Below, piece by piece: positions 12,973 through 21,729 of a stretch of DNA of 64,000 bases; position 1 is the first letter of the stretch, and every line of letters starts with the position of its first letter. A program made the translations under genes and the position numbers. The notes under the pieces were generated by a model, which worked only from the letters and a program-made list of their open reading frames with translations, was not told the origin of the DNA and ran no database searches. Origin of the DNA: Acinetobacter lwoffii (GTDB lineage: Bacteria; Pseudomonadota; Gammaproteobacteria; Pseudomonadales; Moraxellaceae); assembly GCF_019048525.1 (NCBI RefSeq), contig NZ_CP077369.1, positions 868,001 through 932,000 on the forward strand, written 5' to 3'.

Positions 12973-14145
12973 ATGTTGTCGCAATTTAAAATAAAAATTC
13001 TACTCAGTTGTTGTGCTTTAGCATTTACTGCCTGTCATGCAGAGAATTCATCTTCTAGAAGTAGTCAAGAGGTATCTACATCAACTGCCAAATCGGATGC
13101 AGTCTCTTCTAACTTGCAAAAATATAAGGTTGAACAGGTTGCTCAATTTAATGAGCCGTGGGCGATTACTACTTTAAAGGATGGCCGACTATTAATTACT
13201 GAGCGCAAAGGAAAATTGCAGCTCTTTGATCCAAAAACCAAGAAAAAAATTGAAGTTAAAGGCATACCTCAAGTCGCATATGGAGGCCAGGGTGGCTTAG
13301 GGGAAGTAGCCTTGCATCCAGATTTTGCAAAGAATCGGTGGGTATATCTGAGCTATGCCGAACAAGGCCAAGGCGGATATGGTGCAGTGGTGATTCGTGG
13401 CAAACTGGACCTAAATCAAGCCACTCCTCAACTCACACAAATTGAACGGATCTGGACGCAAGTTCCGAAATTTTCAGGCCAGGGACATTATGCCCATCGG
13501 ATTATATTCGGGTCGGATGGTAAGTTATGGATCAGTTCAGGAGAGCGTCAGCAATTTGATCCTGCACAGGACATGCAATCTAATGCCGGTAAAATTATTC
13601 GCCTGAATGATGATGGCTCAATCCCTGCCGATAATCCGTTTATGACTCAGGGTAAAATTTCCCAGCAGGTCTGGAGTCTCGGACATCGTAATCCTCTAGG
13701 CATGGCTTTTGATCCGAAAGGGCAGCTTTGGATGATCGAAATGGGACCGAAAGGCGGCGATGAACTGAACAAGATTGTCAAAGCTAAAAATTATGGTTAT
13801 CCGTTAGTGTCTAATGGCAATCATTATGATGGCAAGCCGATTCCTGATCACAGTACCCGACCTGAATTTGAAGCCCCGGCACTGGATTGGACTCCGGTAA
13901 TTTCTCCTTCAGATTTAATATTTTATACGGCTAATGTCTTCCCGCAATGGAAAAATAAGGCGATTGCGACCGGTCTGTCTTCCAAGGCGATTGTGATTGT
14001 GGATACGAACCAGACCCCAGTGAAAGAAGTTCAGCGTCTGGATATGAAAGAGCGGATTCGCGGGGTTGCTCAGGCACAGGATGGTTCACTGTGGGTGATT
14101 CAAGATGGTCCGCAAGCAGCTCTGTTAAAAATGACAGCACCTTAA
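12973..14145 (+). CDS. PQQ-dependent aldose sugar dehydrogenase-like lipoprotein
   Basis: This 390-aa protein has the GSDH six-bladed propeller fold of soluble PQQ aldose dehydrogenases (E. coli YliI/Asd type): NEPWAITTLKDGRLLITER, GGLGEVALHPDFAKNRWVYLSYAE, a GHYAHRI segment with the likely active-site His, WSLGHRNPLGMAFD and WMIEMGPKGGDE. It would oxidise sugars in the periplasm. The start is ATG 12973 because GGAG lies 6 bp upstream of it and none precedes ATG 12961. A lipobox FTAC follows the hydrophobic stretch, so the protein is probably membrane-anchored by lipid. The IS30 ends 100 bp upstream and may affect its promoter. It is clearly different from the secreted GdhB. Confidence 0.88.
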   Translation: MLSQFKIKILLSCCALAFTACHAENSSSRSSQEVSTSTAKSDAVSSNLQKYKVEQVAQFNEPWAITTLKDGRLLITERKGKLQLFDPKTKKKIEVKGIPQVAYGGQGGLGEVALHPDFAKNRWVYLSYAEQGQGGYGAVVIRGKLDLNQATPQLTQIERIWTQVPKFSGQGHYAHRIIFGSDGKLWISSGERQQFDPAQDMQSNAGKIIRLNDDGSIPADNPFMTQGKISQQVWSLGHRNPLGMAFDPKGQLWMIEMGPKGGDELNKIVKAKNYGYPLVSNGNHYDGKPIPDHSTRPEFEAPALDWTPVISPSDLIFYTANVFPQWKNKAIATGLSSKAIVIVDTNQTPVKEVQRLDMKERIRGVAQAQDGSLWVIQDGPQAALLKMTAP

Positions 14146-14233
14146 TCCTCTGCTTTTAGGATGCTTATCTAAATATGAAATATTGAATAAGCTGACCATC
14201 TGAATAAAAATCTTTTTAAGCTGATGCTGGCAT

Positions 14234-14364
14234 GAAAGAAAAAGGCCTCTACATCCTGTGAAGGCCTTTTCATATTCTGTTAAAGGTATAATGTCTGCTA
14301 TACCGATCAGCATCCTGCTACGTGAATTTTTTTATTTTTCTTACAAGACTTCCTGTCTTGGTAT
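14234..14364 (-). ncRNA. Candidate CsrA-sequestering sRNA 1 (CsrB/RsmY/RsmZ-like)
   Basis: Read on the minus strand, a predicted RNA of about 131 nt starts near 14364, seven bases after TATATT (14371-14376). It holds three GGA triplets, each inside CAGGA(A/T)G: in hairpin CAAGAC-AGGAA-GTCTTG (14344-14360), in AGC-AGGAT-GCT (14309-14319), and in the terminator loop (CAGGATG, complement of 14252-14258). The terminator stem AAAAGGCCT / AGGCCTTTT (14240-14270) ends in TTTTTCTTT. An extra stem GGTATA / TATACC and an A-rich linker lie between. CsrB-type RNAs are defined by CAGGA(U/C/A)G in hairpin loops. The hairpin may also terminate the sugar dehydrogenase gene on the other strand. Confidence 0.72.
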
Positions 14365-14370
14365 GATCTG

Positions 14371-14426
14371 AATATAGCCTGAAGCGATACAACGCAATAG
14401 GGCAGTTTAACTGCATGGATTGTAGG
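14371..14426 (-). promoter_or_regulatory. Promoter and upstream element of candidate sRNA 1
   Basis: The -10 is TATATT (14371-14376) with no good -35. CCTACAATCCATGCAG (14411-14426 on the minus strand) lies about 47-62 bp upstream of the predicted start. A similar sequence is at the same distance from sRNA 2. A weak -35 plus a fixed upstream site suggests an activator-dependent promoter, as for GacA-controlled rsm genes; GacA itself is inference. Confidence 0.5.
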
Positions 14427-14605
14427 TCAAAGCCGACAGCCGAATTTTAAAAGATAATTTTAAAAATACTGTTTCAAAATGATCATCTGACCAAATCATA
14501 AACTGCGGTGATGATTTTGCTGTATGTTAGCGAGAGAATACTCTTTTGATATGCATCAACTGATATAAATAAAAATGTCGATAAAATAATAAAAAGGAAA
14601 CTCCT

Positions 14606-15001
14606 ATGCCTACGATTTAAATTGAAGTTCGCCAACAATATCCTCAAGCAGTTGAGGAACAATTGCTTAACAGCGTATTTCATTGTGTGAAAACTGCCTT
14701 TCAGCTACCTGAATATGATCGTAATATTCGTCTGGTCGTGCATGAAGCGCATCGTTTTCAGTATATGAGTCATTTAGCTCAGCCTGAATATTTTACCTTG
14801 ATCAGTATTGACTGTTTTGCTGGACGCTGTCTGGAGACCAAGCGCAATTTGTATCAGCAGATGGTCAAAAGTCTCGGGGAAATCGGTATTCCTGCAGATC
14901 ATATTTTGATTCATCTGAGAGAAAGTGCATTGGAAAATTGGGGGATTCGAGGAGGACAAGCCGCCTGTGATGTTGATCTCGGGTTTAAGGTTGATGTCTG
15001 A
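14606..15001 (+). pseudogene. Tautomerase family gene with stop codon at codon 5
   Basis: The frame from ATG 14606 (AAGGA Shine-Dalgarno at 14594-14598) reads MPTI, then TAA (14618-14620), then continues open for 126 codons: IEVRQQYPQAVEEQ to ENWGIRGGQAACDVDLGFKVDV. The start MPTI and the C-terminus fit tautomerase-superfamily proteins of about 130 aa that use the amino-terminal proline as catalyst. A single base change, for example from TAT or CAA, would restore it. Restart at TTG 14663 would lose Pro1 and so the activity. Apart from this stop the frame is clean, which suggests recent loss or a sequencing error. Confidence 0.8.
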
Positions 15002-15037
15002 TGCATCCAGATCAGTAGTCACGTTAAATCTAAAGTT

Positions 15038-15178
15038 TAAACAGAAAAGCCTCAACATCCTGTAGAGGCTTTTCTGGATTTGCTTCTCAGATCTGACTCC
15101 TGTCTAATCTGTCAACGTCCTGTTGATTAGCGCTTTTTATTGTTGTCGTATCGCTGAGCAGACTTCCTGTCTGTCTAT
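15038..15178 (-). ncRNA. Candidate CsrA-sequestering sRNA 2 (CsrB/RsmY/RsmZ-like)
   Basis: This minus-strand RNA of about 141 nt would start near 15178 after TATAGT (15185-15190). All four GGA triplets are in ACAGGA at hairpin tips: CAGAC-AGGAA-GTCTG (15159-15173), TCAAC-AGGAC-GTTGA (15112-15126), GAC-AGGA-GTC with outer AGAT/ATCT (15089-15110), and AC-AGGAT-GT in the loop of the terminator. The terminator stem AGAAAAGCCTC / GAGGCTTTTCT (15043-15075) is perfect, though its T tract is interrupted (TTTTCTGTTT). It resembles sRNA 1 in its first hairpin, its last hairpin and its promoter, so the two look like paralogues. Tandem GGA hairpins are the hallmark of RNAs that titrate CsrA/RsmA. Confidence 0.78.
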
Positions 15179-15184
15179 GTACTG

Positions 15185-15240
15185 ACTATAGCCTCGCATA
15201 AAACGACCGCATAGCGGCCAAACTCTGCGCTGCATGTAGG
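15185..15240 (-). promoter_or_regulatory. Promoter and upstream element of candidate sRNA 2
   Basis: The -10 is TATAGT (15185-15190), preceded by GAGGC much as sRNA 1 has CAGGC. CCTACATGCAGCGCAG (15225-15240 on the minus strand) begins 57-62 bp upstream of the predicted start, the same offset as in sRNA 1. Eleven of 16 positions agree between the two copies. Confidence 0.5.
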
Positions 15241-15269
15241 CTAAAACGTACAGGACTGTCGTCCAGTCA

Positions 15270-15812
15270 TTAAGCACTGACATATTGAATCAGTCTATCC
15301 ACCACAGCTTTTAAGTTTTTATTATCAAATTCATTGCCTTGGAAGGAATAATCTTTGTTGCGTGCAAAGATGTCACGGATTTCGATCACGGCATTGGTAT
15401 CCACCAGTCCAAGTTGAGTGCCGACTTGACGAATCTGGTCAATCGAACGTGAGCCATTGGTCGCGCCATAACCAATATAAGCTGCCGGCTTGCCTTGCCA
15501 TTCCTTGCCGAGATAATCCAGGGCATTTTTCAGGGCAGGGCTATAGCCATGATTGTATTCAGGCGTGACAAAAATAAAGGCATCGCCGAGCGCAATTTTA
15601 TCTGCCCAGTCTTGTTGTTTGGGCTGATCATAAATCCCGGTCAATGGCGGATGGGCACCAGAAAATAGCGGAAGATCCCATTCTTTTAGATCGACAATTT
15701 CAGTTTCTAAAGTGCTAAAGGCATAACTTTTAATTTCCTGCAGTACCCAGTGCGCCACTTTAATCGCGGTACGTCCCTCACGCACACTCCCAACCACAAT
15801 ATAAATTTTCAT
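15270..15812 (-). CDS. NAD(P)H-dependent FMN reductase family protein
   Basis: This is a 180-aa flavodoxin-fold flavoprotein that would reduce FMN, quinones or azo/chromate-type substrates. The N-terminal phosphate-binding loop GSVREGR and the flavin-contacting TPEYNHGYSPALKNALDYL are those of the NADPH-dependent FMN reductase (ChrR/YieF) family. It has no signal peptide and is cytosolic. AAGGATG precedes ATG 15812 at good spacing. A GGAC-GACA-GTCC hairpin lies just past its stop, followed by the sRNA 2 control region. Substrate cannot be read from sequence. Confidence 0.88.
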   Translation of the reverse strand: MKIYIVVGSVREGRTAIKVAHWVLQEIKSYAFSTLETEIVDLKEWDLPLFSGAHPPLTGIYDQPKQQDWADKIALGDAFIFVTPEYNHGYSPALKNALDYLGKEWQGKPAAYIGYGATNGSRSIDQIRQVGTQLGLVDTNAVIEIRDIFARNKDYSFQGNEFDNKNLKAVVDRLIQYVSA

Positions 15813-15898
15813 GTTTCATCCTTTCTTCGGGTCTGATCATCAAATTAAATTAATCAGATTTCAGGAAGGTGACTAGAGATGATTTGTATCCGGAATAT

Positions 15899-15926
15899 AA
15901 AAAAGCTCCCGAAGGAGCTTTTTTAA
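15899..15926 (-). terminator. Terminator of the ileS-lspA-fkpB operon
   Basis: The stem AAAAAGCTCC / GGAGCTTTTT on a three-base loop has A and T runs on both sides, so it can act on either strand. It lies about 25 bp past the fkpB stop and separates fkpB from the FMN reductase gene. Confidence 0.85.
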
Positions 15927-15948
15927 AATCAGTTAATTAGCTGATGTC

Positions 15949-16431
15949 TTACATCAGTTTAATGCCTTGCTGACCCGCAGGTGTCACTTTAAAGATTTCC
16001 ACTTCAAAAGTGATGTTTTTGCCTGCCAATGGATGGTTAAAGTCTACTTCAGTGATGTCATCATTCACCGATCTCACCACACCATACAAGGTGGCTTTGG
16101 CTTTATCTTCAAACTCGATCATGTGACCTTCGATCGGACGTTCTCCGAACTTCACCGTATCAAATTTCTGGATGTTTTCTGGATTCCATGGACCAAAAGC
16201 ATCTTCTGGCGGCAGGCTCACCGTACGACGGTCACCGGCACGTAAACCAAACAGTGCTTTTTCAAAACCAGGCAGTAAATTGCCATCACCAATCACCAGG
16301 CTGACCGGTTCTTCACGGCTACGGGTATTGTCAATTTCCACGCCATTTTCGATTGCGACAGAAAAGTGCAGCTCGACTTTAGAACCGTCTGCAACCCGGG
16401 TTTCTTCGTTAGGATGAATAAAATCAGTCAT
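15949..16431 (-). CDS. fkpB: FKBP-type peptidyl-prolyl isomerase FkpB (SlpA)
   Basis: This is a 160-aa SlyD/SlpA-type isomerase. The FKBP core is split by an inserted flap: VELHFSVAIENGVEIDNTRS, PVSLVIGDGNLLPGFEKALFGLRAGDRRTVSLPPEDAFGPWNPE, and DFNHPLAGKNITFEVEI. It lacks the histidine-rich tail of SlyD. Its start overlaps the end of lspA by 8 bp, so the two are translationally linked. The ileS-lspA-fkpB order is conserved in gammaproteobacteria. Confidence 0.94.
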   Translation of the reverse strand: MTDFIHPNEETRVADGSKVELHFSVAIENGVEIDNTRSREEPVSLVIGDGNLLPGFEKALFGLRAGDRRTVSLPPEDAFGPWNPENIQKFDTVKFGERPIEGHMIEFEDKAKATLYGVVRSVNDDITEVDFNHPLAGKNITFEVEIFKVTPAGQQGIKLM

Positions 16432-16963
16432 GTTGTGCTTGCGCCCGTTGAATTCGATGTTTTTCTAAGAAAAAGGTATCAATCAGCATCAGAATAGTGC
16501 CTACAGTAATAGCACTATCTGCGATATTGAACGCAGGGAAGTGGCTGTTCTGGTAATACACATGAATAAAATCGACTACATAGCCGAGGCTGACCCGGTC
16601 GATTAAATTACCGATGGCACCACCCAGAATCAGGGCAATCGCCAATGGTAAAATTTTCATGTCTTTTGGCATGCGCATCAGCCAAAACACAAAGATTACA
16701 GACACTAAACCTGCCAGTGAAGTAAAGAAATAGCGTTGCCAACCACCGGCATCGGACAGGAAACTAAAGGCAGCGCCATAGTTATGTAGCAGTGTCCAAT
16801 TTAAAAAGGGCAGCACAGGAACAGGCTCTGCATAGTTCAGATTTGTCACTGCAATCCATTTGGTCCATTGATCCAGAATGATCGCCAGAATGGCCAGTCC
16901 AACCCACCATAAATTATGTGGATAGAACTGGAATAAGCCCTTTTTGGTGTGGGTATTAGGCAT
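16424..16963 (-). CDS. lspA: Prolipoprotein signal peptidase (signal peptidase II)
   Basis: This 179-aa inner-membrane aspartyl protease cuts signal peptides from lipid-modified prolipoproteins. Four membrane segments are visible. The catalytic Asp pair falls in [15 protein letters not shown] and FNIADSAI, with the usual LGGAIGN before it. It overlaps ileS upstream and fkpB downstream by 8 bp each. It would process the many lipoproteins coded in this window. Confidence 0.97.
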   Translation of the reverse strand: MPNTHTKKGLFQFYPHNLWWVGLAILAIILDQWTKWIAVTNLNYAEPVPVLPFLNWTLLHNYGAAFSFLSDAGGWQRYFFTSLAGLVSVIFVFWLMRMPKDMKILPLAIALILGGAIGNLIDRVSLGYVVDFIHVYYQNSHFPAFNIADSAITVGTILMLIDTFFLEKHRIQRAQAQHD

Positions 16964-19802
16964 ATTTTCTCTCTTCGCCTTGGCCTGTAGGAAGGTTGAT
17001 GATACAACGACCGCATAGACCAGGATGTGCAGAATGTGTATTTACATCTGGTAATACATGCCAGCAACGTACGCATTTTTCGCCATCAGCTGCTGAAACT
17101 TTCACATTCAAGCCTTCAAGATCAGATGCTTCACCTTGTGCTGCATCAAACTCATTGACGATCACTTGTGATGTGATCAGTACGAAACGAAGCTCATCAC
17201 TTAACTTATCTAGCACTGCTTTTAATTCGGCATTTGCCCAAAGTTCAACTTTGGCAGACAAGTTAGAACCGACAGTTTTCGCGGTACGTGCAGTTTCAAT
17301 GAATTTGTTTACTGCAGATTTCACGGCAATGAGCGTTTGCCATTCAGCTTCAGATACTACATTTGCAGTTGAAGCCACAGGAATATCATACCATTCAGCC
17401 GTGAACACGTATTTCTCTGATTGCTCAGGAATTAACGGCCAAGCTTCTTGTGCAGTGAAGCTCAGGATTGGTGACATCCAACGCACGAATGCTTGTACCA
17501 AGTGATACAACGCAGTTTGTGCAGAATGACGTGCTTGCGAATCCGCTTTCGTGGTGTATTGACGGTCTTTGATGATGTCTAAGTAGAAACCACCCAAGTC
17601 ATTGATACAGAAATTAGTCAGAGCAGTCGTTACGATATGGAAGTTCATATCTTCGTATGCTTTCTTAATGGTTTCTTGCACTTCAGATGCACGTTGCAGA
17701 ATGTATTGATCCAGCGCGATCAATTGATCTACAGGAAGCGCATCTGTTGATGGTTTGAAGCCATTCAGGTTAGCAAGCAAGAAACGAAGCGTGTTACGGA
17801 TACGACGATAACCGTCAGAGGCACGGCTAAAGATTTCTTTACCAGCGGTCATTTCATAACGGTAATCCGCAGAGGCGATCCAGAAACGTAAACCATCCGC
17901 ACCCATATCTTTAATGATGTCTTGCGGCGTGATCACGTTACCGATCGACTTGGACATCTTGCGGCCTTTTTCATCCACGACGAAACCGTGAGTCAATAGA
18001 CCTTTATATGGCGCACGTTCGTTAATCGCAATCGAGGTCAATAACGACGACTGGAACCAGCCACGGTGCTGGTCTGAACCTTCAAGGTACAAATCAGCAG
18101 GATCAGTCAGTTCTTCACGTTCACGCAGTACCGCATAGTGCGTTGTACCAGAGTCAAACCAGACATCTAAGGTGTCACGAACTGCATTATATTGCTCAGC
18201 ATCCGCACCGATAAACTCAGATGCATCACGGTTGTACCAGCCATCAATGCCTTCTTGTTCAATCAGTTTGGCAACTTCTTCGATCAGTTCAGGCGTACGC
18301 GGATGCAATTCATTGGTGTCTTTGTGTACGAAGAACGGAATTGGCACACCCCAAGTACGTTGACGTGAAATACACCAGTCCGGACGACCTTCAATCATCG
18401 CCTGGATACGGTTTTTACCCCAGTCCGGTACAAAGCTGATCTCGTTTTCAATCGCATTCAGTGCATTTTGACGCAGACCTTTGGCATCCATGCTGATGAA
18501 CCATTGTGGGGTCGCACGGAAGATAATCGGGGTTTTATGGCGCCAGCAATGCGGGTAGCTATGCTTGATCACCACGTGTGCCCAAAGCTTGGTCGCTTCA
18601 GTCAATGCTGCAATGATTTTTGGATTGGCTTTGTAGATGTGCTCGCCCGGGAAGATTGGCGAAGTCGGTAAATACACACCATTACCGCCGACTGGGTTTT
18701 CTACTTTTAAGTTGTACTGTAAACCAACTTTATAGTCGTCCACACCGTGGCCCGGTGCGGTATGTACTGCACCTGTACCGCTAGCATCGGTGACGTGTTC
18801 ACCCAAGATCACTGGCACTTGGCGTTCAGCAATTAAAGGATGTTGAAGAACTAAATTCTCAAGTTTTGCACCTGTGAATTCAGCAAGCACTTCAAATGCA
18901 GTAAAGCCATAACGCTGAGTCGCAGACTCAACCAATGATTTCGCCAAGATAAAGTTTTGTGCAGCTTTATCTTCCGCTGTTGCTTTAACCAATTGGTATT
19001 CAAGTTCAGCGTGTAATGCAACCGCTTGGTTGGCAGGCATGGTCCAAGGCGTTGTTGTCCAAATCACGATATCCGTACGATCAGCGATTTCTACGCCGAC
19101 ACGTGCAGATAAATCAGCAAGGTCTACAACCGTGAAACCGACGTCAATTGCGTCAGATTTTTTATCTTCGTATTCAACTTCAGCTTCAGCGAGTGATGAA
19201 CCACAGTCTAAACACCAGTTGACTGGTTTAAGACCTGGCTCGATATGACCTGCTTTCGCGATTGCACCCAATGAACGTACGACGTCAGCTTCTTGTTTGA
19301 AGTTCATCGTTAAGTAAGGATTGTCCCAATCCCCGAATACGCCCATACGTACGAAGTCTTTCTTTTGAAGCTCAACTTGGGTGTAGGCATATTCACGGCA
19401 GGCTTTACGGAAGGTAGATGCATCCACTTTTACGCCGACTTTACCGACTTTTTCTTCGACTTTGAGTTCGATTGGCAAACCGTGACAGTCCCAGCCCGGT
19501 ACATACGGTGCATCAAAGCCATCCATGACACGGCTTTTGATAATGATGTCTTTGAGTACTTTGTTGACCGCATGACCCAAATGAATTTGACCATTGGCAT
19601 AAGGAGGGCCGTCATGAAGCACGTATTTTTTCTTGCCAATACGCGATTCACGAATCTGCTGATAAATGTTGTCGGCATACCACTCTTCTAACCATTTCGC
19701 TTCACGTACTGCCAAATTTGCTTTCATTGCAAAGTCAGTACCTGGGAGGTTTAGCGTGGCTTTATAGTCCACTGCATTTTCAGGAGTTTGCTTATCGCTC
19801 AT
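16956..19802 (-). CDS. ileS: Isoleucyl-tRNA synthetase
   Basis: This 948-aa class I synthetase charges tRNA-Ile and edits valine. It has HLGH ([12 protein letters not shown]), the CP1 editing domain ([26 protein letters not shown]), [19 protein letters not shown] ([10 protein letters not shown]) and a C-terminal zinc-binding stretch (CVRCWHV...CGRC). Length and layout match the E. coli enzyme type. The start is the ATG giving [24 protein letters not shown]. Its stop overlaps the lspA start. Confidence 0.98.
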   Translation of the reverse strand: MSDKQTPENAVDYKATLNLPGTDFAMKANLAVREAKWLEEWYADNIYQQIRESRIGKKKYVLHDGPPYANGQIHLGHAVNKVLKDIIIKSRVMDGFDAPYVPGWDCHGLPIELKVEEKVGKVGVKVDASTFRKACREYAYTQVELQKKDFVRMGVFGDWDNPYLTMNFKQEADVVRSLGAIAKAGHIEPGLKPVNWCLDCGSSLAEAEVEYEDKKSDAIDVGFTVVDLADLSARVGVEIADRTDIVIWTTTPWTMPANQAVALHAELEYQLVKATAEDKAAQNFILAKSLVESATQRYGFTAFEVLAEFTGAKLENLVLQHPLIAERQVPVILGEHVTDASGTGAVHTAPGHGVDDYKVGLQYNLKVENPVGGNGVYLPTSPIFPGEHIYKANPKIIAALTEATKLWAHVVIKHSYPHCWRHKTPIIFRATPQWFISMDAKGLRQNALNAIENEISFVPDWGKNRIQAMIEGRPDWCISRQRTWGVPIPFFVHKDTNELHPRTPELIEEVAKLIEQEGIDGWYNRDASEFIGADAEQYNAVRDTLDVWFDSGTTHYAVLREREELTDPADLYLEGSDQHRGWFQSSLLTSIAINERAPYKGLLTHGFVVDEKGRKMSKSIGNVITPQDIIKDMGADGLRFWIASADYRYEMTAGKEIFSRASDGYRRIRNTLRFLLANLNGFKPSTDALPVDQLIALDQYILQRASEVQETIKKAYEDMNFHIVTTALTNFCINDLGGFYLDIIKDRQYTTKADSQARHSAQTALYHLVQAFVRWMSPILSFTAQEAWPLIPEQSEKYVFTAEWYDIPVASTANVVSEAEWQTLIAVKSAVNKFIETARTAKTVGSNLSAKVELWANAELKAVLDKLSDELRFVLITSQVIVNEFDAAQGEASDLEGLNVKVSAADGEKCVRCWHVLPDVNTHSAHPGLCGRCIINLPTGQGEERKYA

Positions 19803-19866
19803 GCAAGTCGTCTTCCAATCTAATCAGTTATGTCACTGACACGTTTTACAATAAAAATATGGGATA

Positions 19867-20868
19867 TTAAAAGGGAAATGTGGGGTGATTTCGACGAAAC
19901 TCAAGCAGTTTCTCGACATCATCATCAATTCCGGCTTTTAGCGCTTCAAGCGAAGGATAGTCCTTTTCGCCATGTAAATAGTTTAAGAACGTCACCCGCA
20001 TCAACAGGCCATACAGATTAGCAGAAACATCTGGAAAATGTACTTCTAATCGCCACTCTGGATGTGCTTGTTTGATGGCTGGACGTGTGCCGACATGACC
20101 TGCCCCAAACAGAGCAGTGGGGTCATAACCTGCAATGCCTGTTTGCGCTGCAGAATCGGCTTTTACCTTGTCTTTTAAGGATAGGGTTTCGCAAATGACT
20201 TCAACCCCATAAATTCCCTTGAGGCAGGGCTTATGACGGTTAAGCCGTACATTAATGGTCGGGAAATCAATAGTTCGACCAATCTGATCACCATATTGCA
20301 CTCGTCCGGTAATGCTATAAGGACGACCCAGCAATTGCGCGGCCAAGGCTAAATCACCGGCTTGCAAGGTCTGGCGAATCCGGGTGGAACTGACCCGTTC
20401 ACCATCCAGAGCAATAGTATTTAAATTGGTCACTTCAAAGCCGTAATTGCGCAGGAATTCGCTGTTGCCCTGACGGTTTTTACCAAAGTGAAAATCATCG
20501 CCTAAGACCAGATGTTGTGCATTGAGTTTTTCTTTTAAAATGTCGGCAAAGGCTTCTGCAGTCAGGCTGCGAAAAGTATGGTCAAATTTCGCCACCGCGA
20601 TATAGTCCACACCCAATTCAGTTAGATATTCAACTTTTTCACGCAACGATGAAATACGGGGTGGGGCATCATAACCCTGAAAGTATTCAAGTGGTTGCGG
20701 TTCGAAAATCATCACCACAGATTTTAAACCCTGTGCTTCAGCCACGTGTTGCAGCTGACGGATCATCGCCTGATGACCTAAATGCACGCCGTCAAAATTA
20801 CCGATGGTCACGGCAGTTTTGGGTAATTCAGAATGAGAGGCTAAAGCATTTAGACGGAGCAGCTGCAT
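19867..20868 (-). CDS. ribF: Bifunctional riboflavin kinase / FAD synthetase
   Basis: RibF makes FMN from riboflavin and then FAD. The N-terminal adenylyltransferase domain has TIGNFDGVHLGHQAMI and VLGDDFHFGKNRQGN; the C-terminal kinase domain has GRPYSITGRVQYGDQIGRTIDFPTINVRL. I start at ATG 20868 (MQLLRLNAL) rather than TTG 20874. It lies 64 bp before ileS, so the four genes ribF-ileS-lspA-fkpB likely form one operon. The 333-aa length is slightly over the E. coli enzyme. Confidence 0.95.
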   Translation of the reverse strand: MQLLRLNALASHSELPKTAVTIGNFDGVHLGHQAMIRQLQHVAEAQGLKSVVMIFEPQPLEYFQGYDAPPRISSLREKVEYLTELGVDYIAVAKFDHTFRSLTAEAFADILKEKLNAQHLVLGDDFHFGKNRQGNSEFLRNYGFEVTNLNTIALDGERVSSTRIRQTLQAGDLALAAQLLGRPYSITGRVQYGDQIGRTIDFPTINVRLNRHKPCLKGIYGVEVICETLSLKDKVKADSAAQTGIAGYDPTALFGAGHVGTRPAIKQAHPEWRLEVHFPDVSANLYGLLMRVTFLNYLHGEKDYPSLEALKAGIDDDVEKLLEFRRNHPTFPF

Positions 20869-21099
20869 GGGCAAATCAAGTGCTTAGAAATATCGAGAGG
20901 CTATATATTGCCATAATCTCGCGCTTTCGTCTTGCTGTTGTGTTTTTATGCAATATTTTTCTTGAAAATTCATCTTCCTTAGAATTGAGCAGTTTTGTTT
21001 TTGTACACATTGATCATGTCTGATCAGAGCACTGGTGCTTTTCATTCAGCCGGTTTTGTTTTCTAATGTCAGGGTTTTTCTTGATATCAGGTGTTTCGA

Positions 21100-21663
21100 A
21101 TGTCCGATCTGGCGCTCATCATGGCTCTATCCAATGAATCCAAAGGCTTGTTTGAAGCAGAAGGCGTTCAGGTGCATTACAGCGGGATTGGCAAAGTCAA
21201 CGCGGCCTTTAAAGCCTTTGAGGTAATTCAGAACACCGGTTGCAGCACCTTGCTGAATTTGGGTAGCGCGGGGAGTTCGCATTTCAATGCGCATGAACTG
21301 GTCGAAGTCACGCAATTTGTACAGCGTGATATGGATGTGTCGCCCCTCGGCTTTGAGGTCGGCATGACTCCGATGGATCAACATTTCCCGGGTGCGATTG
21401 AGTTGGATTCTTTCTTTGACCATTTACCGAAAGGGATTTGTGGCACAGGCGACAGCTTTGAAACCGGTATTTCAAAAGTGACGTGTAATTTGGTCGATAT
21501 GGAAGGCTATGCCTTGGCCAAAGTCTGTAAAAAGCTGGGCGTTCGGCTGATTTCAGTGAAATACATTAGTGATGGAGCCAATGAGACTGCGCATCTGGAT
21601 TGGGAAGAAAATCTGTTATTGGGTGCGAAAAAATTATTAGATTTATATCAAATGGTAAAATAA
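21100..21663 (+). CDS. Nucleosidase of the MTA/SAH nucleosidase (PNP_UDP) family
   Basis: This 187-aa protein has the key residues of 5'-methylthioadenosine/S-adenosylhomocysteine nucleosidases: a Glu in ALSNESKG, a purine-binding VDMEGYALAK, and the Asp in YISDGANE. The core NLGSAGSSHFNAHELVEV is the usual nucleoside-phosphorylase strand. It is shorter than MtnN (about 230 aa) and divergent, so the exact substrate is open. GTG 21091 is in frame upstream; I prefer ATG 21100, which has CAGGTG 8 bp before it. No partner genes surround it. Confidence 0.82.
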   Translation: MSDLALIMALSNESKGLFEAEGVQVHYSGIGKVNAAFKAFEVIQNTGCSTLLNLGSAGSSHFNAHELVEVTQFVQRDMDVSPLGFEVGMTPMDQHFPGAIELDSFFDHLPKGICGTGDSFETGISKVTCNLVDMEGYALAKVCKKLGVRLISVKYISDGANETAHLDWEENLLLGAKKLLDLYQMVK

Positions 21664-21729
21664 ATAGGAAAGTTAAGTTTGCTCGGCGACCATAGCAGCT
21701 ATGGTCGTGTGCCAATCAGAAGCGCTTGC

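Noticed and set aside
14240..14270. The hairpin seen as only the terminator of the sugar dehydrogenase gene
   Set aside because: It can serve that gene, but its T tract is better on the minus strand and its loop carries CAGGATG, so it also fits the end of sRNA 1.
14774..15058. A 94-codon minus-strand frame over the tautomerase gene
   Set aside because: It is the shadow of the tautomerase frame, and lies partly over the sRNA 2 terminator.
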